64,000 bases of DNA from Corynespora cassiicola (taxonomy: Eukaryota; Ascomycota; Dothideomycetes; Pleosporales; Corynesporascaceae). Below, piece by piece: positions 10,941 through 22,062 of the stretch. Location of the stretch: NCBI GenBank assembly GCA_022059125.1, contig JAEUWY010000016.1, positions 1,116,001-1,180,000 on the forward strand. The letters run 5' to 3'. The first letter of the stretch is position 1, and every line of letters begins with the position of its first letter. The notes under the pieces were generated by a model. That model was given only the letters and a program-made list of their open reading frames with translations, was not told the origin of the DNA and did not search any database. A program made the position numbers and the translations under genes.

Positions 10941-11957
10941 TCCTCTTCGCTGACTCATTTCTTTCTGGCGTTGGGGTCTGGTCTCACTAATATGGCTTGG
11001 GCTCAAAGGGATGAACAAACTATACCAATCAATATCAACTCTTACACCTTCACTCTTGGTACAAATACAGGGCCCTACTTTACTGGTTCTTGCAACTGTC
11101 AATCACTGAGACATAATCGCCAATGTCCTCCAATTTCCATATCTTGACCACTCTGCCCTCTCAGTATAACTGAGACGCAACTAATACCCAACTGGTCCAA
11201 TAACGGGACAAGTAGATTCAATTTAGCCTCCGTCGGCACAGTCTGCTTGCCCAGCAACGAGCCAGAATAATGCATATGAACTCAAACATATGTTCAGCTA
11301 GTAGCAATAAGAAAATGTCAAGATATTGCGGGACGAGATATCTTCAACTGAAAAGCGCTTTGCAACGCCATGCTTTCTATTTCAATGTATGCGCTTGCCT
11401 GTTTTATATCGTTGGTCGCATGACATACGCTCGGGGCACGCGTATATTCAACAGGCGAGCAAGAATTTCCATGGGTGGAGGGGTTCCGTCATGGTGATTT
11501 TATTAAAATAATTGTTAGGTAAGTTTTAATTTGATGAAACGCGCCTTATCCCTCTTGTTTGTACTTACTGTTTAGTTCTGGTCGAGCAAAGATAAAGGAA
11601 AGAGACTTCTGCAGCTCTTTTGATAAACCGTAAAATCTTATTTCACTTTAGTTCAGGAAATATACTATTACCCGCTCTAACTAAGAATAAACGCTGAGAT
11701 AGGCGCATGCATCCGCCTGCAGTAATAACATTTTTATACTGTGCAGGCGCTTGCTTGCTCGAATGGGTGGCGCCACAGGTCCCCTCTAAATGCTAACAAC
11801 CACTCACCGTGAACACAAACAGGAGCCAAAATTCACACAGCAATCACGTGAGGCCGCACCAAACACGGACCAGAGGTGTTTCTATATTGCACCTTGGTCT
11901 AATCCCAAATCTCGGAGAGTCACTACCATAAACAGCAGTACATCGCAGGCCCGCTCC
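10941..11957. other. AT-richer intergenic region after TAF12
   Basis: These 1017 bp contain no supportable gene. The first ~150 bp are the TAF12 3' UTR region. From about 11,240 the sequence becomes AT-rich (for example TTTATTAAAATAATTGTTAGG near 11,500). The short ORFs here lack conserved features. Confidence 0.5.
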
Positions 11958-14411
11958 ATGGCTTCATTGAATCCACCAAAGGGCGACGGCTATCTCGAGC
12001 ATGACGTCGAGGTCACCGTTAGCCATGGTCGATACCTCTTGATCCAGCACCATGAGGATGTTTTCTCTTCTTGGATATTCCATCGTCCCGCCCTACCTTT
12101 TGCTGGCTCTGATCCCTCCCCGTGTACACCCCAACCAGCACTCCCTACTGACTTTCTCAGAATTTTGTCCATGGACCCTTCAGCCAAGACACCCTTAGCT
12201 TGATACTGGTATATCCTGTCACCTCGGGCCTTAGAATCTCCACGTCGGCTTTGCGTGACTTCCGCACAAACATACTTCAGCGAGACGATGTCTTTCAACC
12301 CGATTTCTGTCACAATGTCGTCTTCTACGGGAGCAAGGAAGATGGTGTGGAGATCGAGCTAGGGGCCCTCGAGGAGTTGCAAGCCTGGGACGTGAAGACT
12401 CGCACTTTCCTAGCTGGCGATCCATCCAACGGTCCCGCCGGCAAAGTGACTCCAGGACCATATGTGGCATTCCGAGGAAAGACATGTCAGCCATGGAGAA
12501 CATACAACGACCTCAATGCTTGCTTCATGACGGCATTCAAGCCCTCGCCCAATACCGTCGGAAGATGAGTAACATTCTTTCTCCCATTGCTAAATGCTTC
12601 AGACTGACTCCCATACCCTAGTCGCTCTCAATTCCCAGCGAGCCGGCACGGATGGTAGAGTGGTCGTGCCGTCGCGATGCTACTTTAAACCATCCAGGCC
12701 TCGGCCCCTCAACGGAGCTAGAATTGTTATTAAGGACAACATTGACATCCAAGGCCACAAAACCACTCTTTGCAATAGATCATAGATCGAGCTCTACCCG
12801 CCAAAGTTCCAGCATGCGACCTATGTTCGGATTCTCATCGACGCTGGCACTGTGGTCATTGGTAAGATAAAGTTGCGGGCAATGATGATGAAAGAAGAGC
12901 CACTAGAATGCGTCGAGTTTACGGCTCCCTTCAACCCTCGTGCCGATGGCTATCAGGGCCCTTCAGGGAGCGGCCACGCTAGCGCTGCGAGCATCAGCTC
13001 ATATGATTGGCTTGACTTCTCTGTTGGGTCCGACAGTGAGTCTCCGCGCCCTTGTCATGGTTTGAAGGCTAGTAACACCAACACCAGCAAACGGAAGTGG
13101 CCGGAAGCCGGCCTCATACAACGGCTGCTTCTCAATCAGACCTTCTACAGGCATCCTGAGCACGAAGAGAGTCGTGGGCTATCTCCCGTAAGTCCCTCTG
13201 CGCTGCTGATGTTAATGATGGACTTTTGACCATTCGGCATCCACCGCAGGCAATTTAACATGCCAGTATTCTTTGGTAGAGACATCTCCAGGTTTCCAAA
13301 ATTCATACCTGCATGTTACGGAGATTCTCCAATGCTCAGAGTTCCCTCTCAGGTTCGATCCATCACGTCAAGCCCGCGTTTGTATGGCTTCTAATCCCAG
13401 TCAGTCACCTGTCAAGATCCTATATCCGTCGAATTATCTTTCCACCACAAACGAGGCGCAGACTCGCTTGATCGGTGCCTTCGTCTCAGGCCTGGAAGCT
13501 GCACTACAGATAGAGAGGACGGCCATCTCGCTGGCCGAGCTGTGGGCGAAGGACTGTCCCGACGGCCCAATGCACGGTGACATTTCGGTCTATCATGACA
13601 CAGTACGCCATGGAATAGAGACCTTGCCAGCACGTTCACTAACTTCCTGCAGGCTGGGATTTACCCTTTCTATCACGACCAATACCACAATTCTGCTTCC
13701 TTCAGAGATGAACATAAAAAGAAGTTTGGGATACTGCCGTTCATTCATAGGGCACTACACTGGCAATGGTAAGCGAGCCATCCGTGGCCCAACTCCGTGC
13801 ACTTTCGCTCATCTTCCAGCCTCAGGGAAGTTGGTGCAGGCATCTCTCAAGAGGAGCACGATGAGTGCTGGCGGCGCTCAGAGGTCTATCGACATTGGCT
13901 CCTGGATAAGGTTTTTGAGGCAGACTCCAAAGACTGCACCACGATCATGATTCTTCCAATCGAAGCTGGCGAGCCAAATTACCGTGACGCAGAACTTCTG
14001 TACGTTTCTTTGATCGCCAAACTGTTCTCATGGAGTACTTACCCTGAAATTTAGATCTTATTCAACGACGCATATCCACTCAACAGTCCATATGTCTCCC
14101 ATGACGCGGTCGCCAGAAGTCACTGCTCCAGGTACGAGTTATTCGCCCGTTTCCGCTTCCTCTTCCTCATACTAACAAACACGACTAGTCGGTGATATTC
14201 CGTAGATTTCCCGTGTAACGCACAGATAAGAGTCTCTTCCGATTGCGGTATCCGTGATCGGGGCTCCGGGTATGGCGACTCCTGCATACTGTACGGTTCG
14301 TAACTAACCATCAGCGTAGGCACGGACCTCATCCTTACCGATTTGGCAGAGAAAAGACTAAAGTCTGGTGGCATAGGGACAAGGGTCAAGACTGGACGAT
14401 CAATATATTGA
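11958..14411 (+). pseudogene. Decayed Arp1-type amidase (N-terminal Arp1-like domain plus amidase signature domain)
   Basis: Conceptual splicing restores most of a fungal amidase-signature protein of the Arp1-linked type. The region KPLNGARIVIKDNIDI-like starts the amidase domain (12,706 on). It carries the catalytic Lys (GKIKL), then DGYQGPSGSGHASAASISSY with the Gly/Ser-rich nucleophile loop, then GSDTNGSGRKPASYNG and DKVFEADSKDCTTIMILP. Eight introns of 50-62 nt still have usable ends: 13036-13087, 13188-13249, 13353-13404, 13603-13652, 13769-13825, 14000-14054, 14132-14188, 14270-14319. Three in-frame stops break it: TAG 12783-12785 (apparently from TGG), TAG 14203-14205 and TAA 14227-14229. 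The N-terminal part also fails to join in frame near 12,120-12,170 and ends at a TGA around 12,566. It is best read as a fairly recent pseudogene. Confidence 0.82.
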
Positions 14412-17400
14412 CCAATGCAACGATGTAACCGGTGTGCTAGTAGCACCTTGCTAGTGTTACCTAAGCTCGAAATGATTTTTTAAAAAATTTATAACTTTAT
14501 CAATAGCTATAATTTATTTAGTTGGAATATTAAGCTTTAAATTGCAGTTTTATTGTTTAGCAAAACACTATTACGAATATCACCTCTAGAGTTATGTGTT
14601 CCAAGTACTTATTTTGACTATCTAATACCACAGAGTGCCATACCTCTAGCTGATAGGGGTTTTAGACTCTTATGTCGATTCCAACAGGGATTTTAGCAGA
14701 GGGAAAACATATGCAGACAGACCGTTTCGGCTTTTAGAACTTGTTCTGCAGACTTCCATGCTCAATTGGTTGTTCATGTTTCTTCTTCTCCACTGAAACT
14801 TTCCTGAGAGCTTTTAGAGCAGCAAACATACATCAAGTTCCTCTGCCTTTTTGGAAGTTTTCTGAAAATTCCCCAACATGGCTATTCATACAGTTCTTCT
14901 AATATTTTACAATCTTACGGCTCGTATCTTATTGGTACAGCTGTTTTATCAAACAGACATCGGTGGAGTCCATTCAAGTTCAATCATTCTGATCCTAGAG
15001 CTGTTTTCGATAGCTCCTCCATATTGCCACATTCGGTCTTTTTATCATATTCGAACACATTTTCCTTTGGTCGACAGTGGTGCAAGCATCGCATTTACTG
15101 ATAGTCGTTTTGAGCAATTCGACATAGCTGATCAGAGCCAAGCCTGTGTGCTTCATTTGACGTTTTAGCGCTTGTTTATCCCCAGCTGCAAGCATGCAGA
15201 AATCTCTGTCCAGGTTTGAAACCTCACGCTTGAGTTGGTATAAAATGCATGGCAAAGTCAAGTATCTATTTTATTGGCATCCAACAATCCCTCAAACTTT
15301 CTCAGGAGTCTCAGTTTTATAGTTCCCCATTAAATCTCTCAGAGCCACAAGATTTTAGCCATAATTAAACGCCTAATTAACTTTTTAGGCCTTATTTTCC
15401 ATCATTTTGAAACGAGCTCTGTACTCAGACATCGCGACCGATGCGGAGAAATTTTATACGGCAATCCAATCCACTTTCATGACAATACTTTAGAATATGT
15501 TTTATCGTGGCAAGAAGTTGGAACATGTATGTGTTCTTCGAAGTTTCTGAATAGTGATTCCGACTGGTTGCTTTGTTGATATTTCCAGCATCTTGATAGT
15601 GTTGTATCTTTTTTTGCGACCGTGTCTGTCTTGGAGAGCCCAGAGAGGCGAACATGGCTTTTAGTCGTTGTTTTTAGGTTATTCTGGGTTATTTTGATAG
15701 TTTACCACTATTTACTCTCGTGAAATCCACAAGTACTTTCTTGAAGTCGATACACTACAGAGTTCGGGCTTTTTCAAGTTTAACTGTGGAACTTTGTACC
15801 ATGCCCAGAAAGCTTGTTGGATTCGATATCGCCTGGGTTAATTTTGGAGTGGGAAGAAAGGGAGCGGAACATAGAAGAGCTATGAATCCGTTTTTAGTCT
15901 CCGTCGTCGTAAGCTAATGAACTTTGGAATGATTGCAAGACCGTTATAAAAAGACACTGGTACTTTGCATCGTTGGCCCCTGTTGAAATTTATATCTCAG
16001 TGTCTTTGTTTTCCTGTTCATGCAGATAATTGTTGTAGTTTTGAGTAAACCGGTGGTAAAAAAGTCAGATAGTACTAGCGACTCTGTTTGCGATAAATTG
16101 TCAAAGGTTTTGGTGAGGTTGATTGATAGAGCTTTAAATCAAGAGCCAGGACTCCGAGGCTCTGGATTTTATGATGTTTATACTGCTGAATTAATGGAAA
16201 AATTGAATCTTCAGTTAGACTTGTGCTTTTAATGTAAGTTTCTCAGCGACTTCTGCCCAACATCTTTTGTCATAATCCTGGAGAGGGTTCTTTTTGAACT
16301 AAACTTGAAGAATAATGTGTGTGCCAAAGGGCAAAGAAAGCTGGATTCATATAACCCAGGACGTGTTTGGTTCAGGTGTTATCCTCGCTACCAAATGATA
16401 CATATGCGGCATGAACCAAGTATATTTGGATTTCATTCTGGAAAAGGAGTTGTTACGGGCATTTCGTTGACATGTCGATGAAAATCGTTGTATTCTGAAC
16501 ATCAACATGCTATAAAGTCTCCATGTTTTGTTTCTGTCCCCATGAAGTACATCTGATTTGGACTTGAAATATGAAATCGCATAGGTGCCTGGCATTCTGA
16601 ATTTTACTTAGTATGCAGTTTGCATATCTAGAGAGTACGTCGGCTTTTGTGGATGTATATTATGCTAGATCGATGAGTGCTGGGATATTAAACGTGAACC
16701 ATAATCACTCCATCGACTTATCCTCGATTGTATTACAATTTTTCATTTCAAAAAGGGACAATACATGTTTTAGTTCACCATGGTCGAAATTGATACACTG
16801 TGGGCAGGGAAAGCATAACTCCAGATTTTCTGGCCTTTTTTTTTTTTTTTAATTTCAGTTCTCCACAAGGCAGGAAGTATCCATTAGCATGATGTCCTCT
16901 ATTTTATGTCGCACAGCTATAGGGTATTCTAAAGCACAAATTAAAAAGATAGCCTTTTGTACGAATATAGACCTGTCGTTTTCCCATAGAGAAATGTTAT
17001 ATCGAATGTGGACTTTTTGGCGCATAGTATAGTCAGCACATAGTTTTCGAGCTCCTACAGCTCCTTAGGCTTCAGATGTTTACTTAATCAAGCCTATTGT
17101 ATTATTTTTTGGGTTTTTATAAATGTCCCATTGAGTGTAGTGCTATGCGAAGTGTAAGGACCTGAAATAACTAAAGGGGGTTTTTATGCTCTGATTTGAA
17201 ATATTGAACAACGTCCGCCGCCTCTGTTGATGAAGATGATCACATGTATTCGAAATGAAAAATTGGTGCATTTACGCGGGATTGTTTCCAATTCAGGTCT
17301 ACTGGTGACTGATAAATCTTTTTAATAATGCAGATTATCACGGCTTCTTACTACCCCATTGATACATCACATGCAATTCCAAACAAGCGTTACCTCCCAA

Positions 17401-17700
17401 TATTAGATCTTAGCTTTTTAGGTATTTCATGTCTTTCGTTTTTTGGAGTCTTTTTAGAGGGATCTTCAAAATGGGGCGTGTGAGTGTGAGGGTCGATATC
17501 TGGAGTGGAACAAAGGCATTGATATCGACAAAGACTCCTGGTAGAGCGCAGACCAGAGCTAAATTGCTACTTTATGACTCTATAAGACTTTTGATTATAT
17601 CAGACGAATTTTTATTATGCAGGATTGCTAACTTGTAAGAAGCATGAGGTCGTTTATCAAAGTTCCATACGCAACGACTTTTCAATTTTGAAGCCCAGCA
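14412..17700. other. T-rich, gene-free island
   Basis: About 3.3 kb that is visibly AT-rich (T more than A on the + strand) and contrasts with the GC-rich flanks. No ORF exceeds 100 codons or looks like a protein. The hexamer TTTTAG occurs 13 times on the + strand; I saw no copy of its complement CTAAAA on that strand. A degraded repeat or RIP-mutated element is plausible but no transposase, terminal repeat or target-site duplication was recognised. The longest minus-strand frames (15,261-14,995 and 15,655-15,425) are unrecognised. Confidence 0.5.
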
Positions 17701-18703
17701 CCATTCCTCCACCAACATTCCCACCCCAACACCTATTTAAACCTCACTTCCAACGCTTTTCCTATATATTCTAATCATGATTATTACAAGCAATAAAATT
17801 TATTCGGGCAGGGGATCATGTTCCCAGTGTATAAAAGTCTGCAACACAAGCAGCAGATGTAAAACGAACTCAGCACATCTTTATCCCTAAAACTGTTGAA
17901 CGGAATCATGATGAATAAAATCAAACCATTAAGACCCTAGCAGCGCAACCGCAGCCATACTGGTGAATGTATGTTCTAAGCGCTGGCGCAAGGCTCTAAA
18001 AAACACCACGAAACAAACTATGACCTGCCCCGCAGTCAGCCAGACTCTGAATATCGTTCATCAGAGATTAAAACGTTCTTTCCTCTGCCTTGCGTCTAGA
18101 AAGGCACAGTATACCTGGCGATGAAGACCAAAAAGTCAACAATCGGCTTTATCCCTCCCCTCCCCCCGCCATCCCGCAAACCTATCCTCAAACCCGACAA
18201 CGATGATGCCACCCATCACCACCGCTCCATCACCACCACCACCCCCTCATAAGTTCACCCCAAACCCAAACCTCCCCTCCGCCTTACCCTCCCATCCACC
18301 TCCTCCCAAACCCCACACCGCCGATCCCCCACCCCCATACCCGGCCCCCTCCGCCCCCTCCCTGCGAAGATCCCAGCACCCTCCCCAATGCTTAATCACA
18401 ACCTTTGTAATCCACCCAGCCTACCCGCCTCGCCCGCCTCACCCCCCAACCCTCGCTCGCCCCTTAGCCGCCCATCTCGCACGCTTCACTCAATCTCCCG
18501 TCCCCTCCTCTTCCTCCCCTCCTCCCCTCCTCCTCTGTGAACCTCCCAACTTGGCCTAGATGAATTGGGGCTAGACTGGTCCAGCCAAGCACTCACCCGT
18601 GCGTGCACGGCACGAGCAAAAGCCCCCAGGTGATGTGTGTGTCTGTGTGTGTGAGGCCCGGAAGCCGCGGTGCGCCGGAGATCCGACGGCGCCGGTGTGC
18701 GAA

Positions 18704-18722
18704 GGGGGGGGGGGGGGGGGGG
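18704..18722 (+). repeat. G19 homopolymer
   Basis: An uninterrupted run of 19 G. Such a run can form G-quadruplex structures and is error-prone in sequencing, so its exact length is uncertain. Confidence 0.9.
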
Positions 18723-18823
18723 CGAGCCACGCTACCTACCTACACCGACCGATACGCAGATATGCAGGTAGGCGGTGGACGGCGGATCCGGTGAGACATG
18801 TTGGCACTCGACTCGACTCGGGG

Positions 18824-18898
18824 GCGTGCGTGCGTGCGTGCATGCGTGCATTTCTTGGTTTTTTTGGATTTGAATTTGGATTTGGATTTGGATTTGGC
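18824..18898 (+). repeat. GCGT/CATG microsatellite plus GGATTT tandem
   Basis: A (CGTG)n-like run with CATG interruptions (18,824-18,850) is followed within 20 bp by a GGATTT/GAATTT hexamer array of about five units (18,867-18,898). Confidence 0.8.
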
Positions 18899-19729
18899 CG
18901 ACGGATTACTTGCTATCTAGGTGGTTGGGTGCTGGGATGATTGCTGTAAAGGGTTGGATTTGGGCATGTGGTGGTGGGGAATCGAGGCTTTTAGTTCAAA
19001 TCTTCACACCGCAAAAGAGAAACAAGGGCTTTTTTTTTTTTTTGCGATGAACAGGTCATCTCATTCCATTAAGCATTAATCCTAATAATGATTATGTACA
19101 GAGTCCGGCAGATTGCGCCAACCTTCATGGCGAACATAGCTGTCCGTCCGTCCGTCTGTCCAATCCATGCCTTCGTCACAGAATCCTGTGGTTCGAGAGT
19201 TGTTGTGTTGTGTTGTGGTGTGTTTCGTGTTGTAAAAAACCGTCTTCGGTCGTCGTCCAAAAACCTCTTCAGAACCTCCAAAGAGCGGACACCCAGCCGC
19301 TCGAAAACAAGAGGTTGTGAAGCGATTGCAGCCGGGGCCGGGGAAGCCAATACAGAAGCGAATGTGATACAAGTACAGACGTGCGGTACTTTTACAGCAG
19401 GGAAGCGACCGACTCAGGGTATCAATAATAAAATAAAACAAAGAACCGGGAGCTGTCCGATATACGGCAGCCCGCAGTACATGTGGGAAGAAGAAGGCAT
19501 GTGGGGGCATGCAAGCGGAAAAAGATGCTCGCGGACCCGTCAGATACAACATCCGTGCCTTCTCCAACCGTCTTGCGAAGCTCTTTCTATGCCAGATCAA
19601 TGAAGTCCAAACCGGAGATAAATGAGTCGCTGAAAATGCTCGAGAAACTCCTTTTTATGCATAAATCGTGAGATAAGCCACCTCGAGGGGGCAAGGGTGT
19701 TAGGGATGATGGGCGTAGTGAGGACGGGT

Positions 19730-21259
19730 TTAGCGCATAGGCTCGCTGTCAGAGCCGACTGTGTCGCCATCCCACAAGCTCTGAGCATCATCGATCGGGG
19801 AGCGTGCTCCAGCAGATGGGCTGCGGTTGCCGGTCGAGTAGGACGAAGATGAGCCACTGGCCCACTCGTCCGAGTCGGAGTGCGGGTGGAACTCCTCGTA
19901 GATGTCAAGCATGTTGTAGCCGCCACCGTCTTGCGGGTCGCCCATCTCGACGTAATCGTAGTCCCAACGGAATTCCTTGTCCGGCTGCACGCGGGGCAGG
20001 AACTTGGCGCGGGCCCAGAAGTAGGCAACACCGGCGACTGTCAAGGTTAGCGGGGAATCATGCTTGGAAAATGGCAGACATACGCAGACTGCCGGCGACC
20101 AGGTCAACGGCGTAGTGGTGGGAAAAGTACATGGTCGACCACCACAGCCACATGGTGTAGAAGACGTAGACGGGGAAGAGCTTGGGGAAGACGTGCCCCA
20201 TAAATAGCGTCTCCAGAGTAGCCCAGCCAGAGTGGAGAGACGGGAAAGCACCAAACACCATGGGGGACGCGTGGAACCCAGAGGTGTAGAGGTCGACGCC
20301 GAAAAGCTTGTCAATGGCCTTGAGACCGGCCGCATCGCCCGCAATCGAATAGTTGGCCGGAGCCAGACCGTAGGTGTTCTCGTACCAGGGCGGGGAGCAG
20401 GGGAAGATGAGCTGGATGATGACGGCGGTCATGTTCATGTAGCCAAAGGCACGAGCCCAGATGGGGAGAGTGCCCGGGGGCCCCCAAATGAACATGCAGC
20501 CGCTGACAATGACGGGCGACACATAGTGGACAATGCCGTAGGGAATCCAGGCGAGGATATCCAGGATGGTGTGCTTGTTGGCGGACAGGATGTTGCTCAG
20601 GTTGGCGCCGTACATGATGTTCTCGAGGGCAGGCAGCACACGGACCCAGATGGCGGGACGGTAGTCGCCGGAGATGTACCTTGACGGAGCATGTCAGCAT
20701 GTTTGCGCAATGGATTATGCGGCGCGGAGGCGGGCTGTCTCAGGGAAATTCATGCCCCGGACAGGATGGTCGGGCGGGAATGTGGCGCAGGCGCAGGCGC
20801 AAGTGCAGGGAAAAGGACTACGTACTTGCAGCTAGAGAATAGGAGGAGCCAGGTCAGGGCAGGGAGGAAGGGGAGTAGGAACTGGCGGGTAATGGGCAGG
20901 ACGAGGCCTCCCATCATCAAGGCGGCAGCAAACGTCTTCGCAAAGGGGCCCGGGGCCTCGCTGACGGACAGGGAGAAGATGACGACAATGGCCAGGATCA
21001 GGTACTGTCCGTCGTATATGCTCCACGGGTGGTAGCGCAGCGAGCGCAGCGTGTCTGCGGGCGAGAAGGACGTCTCGAGCGAGGCGATGGATGACGTGGG
21101 CGACTGGCGGCTGCGTATCCGCGAGCGCGTCGCCCTCCACTTCCTGCGCAGGCGGTGCGGAACCAAGCTGGGGAGGGCGGAGAGGCCGGGGACCTTTGAG
21201 CGCGACAGCATGTCGGAGGTGCTGTTGTCGAGGAAGGCGAGGTACGTCTTGTTCGTCAT
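19730..21259 (-). CDS. aur1: Inositol phosphorylceramide synthase catalytic subunit
   Basis: Three exons (21259-20826, 20679-20084, 20037-19730) encode 445 residues; the introns are 146 and 46 nt and both keep phase. The enzyme moves phosphoinositol from PI to ceramide in the Golgi and is the family target of aureobasidin A. It is a polytopic lipid-phosphate-phosphatase-like protein. The conserved segments are LPALENIMYGANLS, ILAWIPYGIVHYVSPVIVSG, FPCSPPWYENTYGL, then the catalytic His motifs PSLHSGW and FSHHYAVDLVAGS. The N-terminal ~75 residues are basic and Ser/Arg-rich. The last ~75 residues form an acidic, Ser-rich cytosolic tail (HPHSDSDEWASGSSSSY). ATG 21259 starts MTNKTYLAFLDN. A further 107 in-frame codons upstream look like Pro-rich UTR and are rejected. 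Confidence 0.95.
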
Positions 21260-21738
21260 GGCGGCTGCTGTTGGAGCTGTTTCGCTGCTCGGGGACCGTT
21301 TGAAGGGAGAGGCGGCGCGCGGAGCACAGGCGGAGCCGGGGGGCGGTGGACGGGGTGGACGGGGAGAGGCGGTCAGGACACGGGAGGCCACGGTTGGTGG
21401 TGGTGGTTGTCGTGGCTGGTCAGTCTCTGTCGCGGTCCAGCAGGCCTGGGGGAGCAGTGGAGAGAGGGAGCAGCGGAGGGCGGAAGCAGGCGGATTATGA
21501 AAGAGCTGGCCGTGGAAGCGCCCGGATGGCTGAGAGGCTTGACGACGGGGGTGCAATTTACGCTTCACACTAAGCGACAATGCCGCCCACTAGCGCGCGC
21601 CCGCCGTGGCCGCAACCCAGACCTCAATTTCGTTTACGTCGGGCCCGCAGCTGCCATCGTGAGACGGATTCGGGCGGTTGAGCTGCCAGGCCGCGGTTTG
21701 CCTAAGACGGACCTGTGGCGGCGGCCTCCTCTGGGTGT

Positions 21739-21794
21739 TGCTACTGCTGCTGCTGCTGTTGCTGCTGTTGCTGCTGCTGCTTCTGCTGCTGCCG
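21739..21794. repeat. Imperfect CTG/CAG trinucleotide array
   Basis: CTGCTG and CTGTTG units run for about 56 bp, 480 bp upstream of the AUR1 start codon. The array is imperfect (CTT, CCG interruptions). It is non-coding under the chosen AUR1 model. Confidence 0.85.
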
Positions 21795-22022
21795 CTCCCA
21801 TCTGGGCGTGCCTCGAGTCGCGTGACGCCGGCCAGCAGCGCGCAGCGATAAGACGGGCTCCGTCACACTGCATCGCCGGCCCTGCCCTGGCCTGCCCTGC
21901 CTCCGACTCAAGTCTTTTGCTTCAAAGCCCTTTGTGGACGCGCCGTTGCCCTTAGAGACGCCTTAGCTCCAATGACATCACGACACACGAGCCCCCATCG
22001 CCTTGCAAGGCTAGCCAGCCGG

Positions 22023-22062
22023 CAGAGCCAGCAGAGCCAGCAGAGCCAGCAGAGCCAGCAGA
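22023..22062. repeat. 9-bp tandem repeat (AGAGCCAGC)
   Basis: Four to five near-identical copies of AGAGCCAGC in a row, lying in the AUR1 upstream gap. Confidence 0.85.

Larger units (their letters stand above)
17701..19729. other. Low-complexity intergenic region upstream of the AUR1 3' end
   Basis: The first part is C/A-rich with CCACC, CCTCC and CCCAAA blocks (18,160-18,560). A frame here translates into Pro-rich low complexity and is not credible. It is followed by a G-run, a GCGT microsatellite, a GGATTT tandem (18,867-18,898) and a T-run near 19,032. Nothing here supports a gene. Confidence 0.5.

Noticed and set aside
18203..18559. 118-codon Pro-rich ORF
   Set aside because: Product of pyrimidine-rich low-complexity DNA with no domain, start context or intron.
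18985..19000. GTTCAAATC, resembling a tRNA B box
   Set aside because: No matching A box or cloverleaf stems around it.
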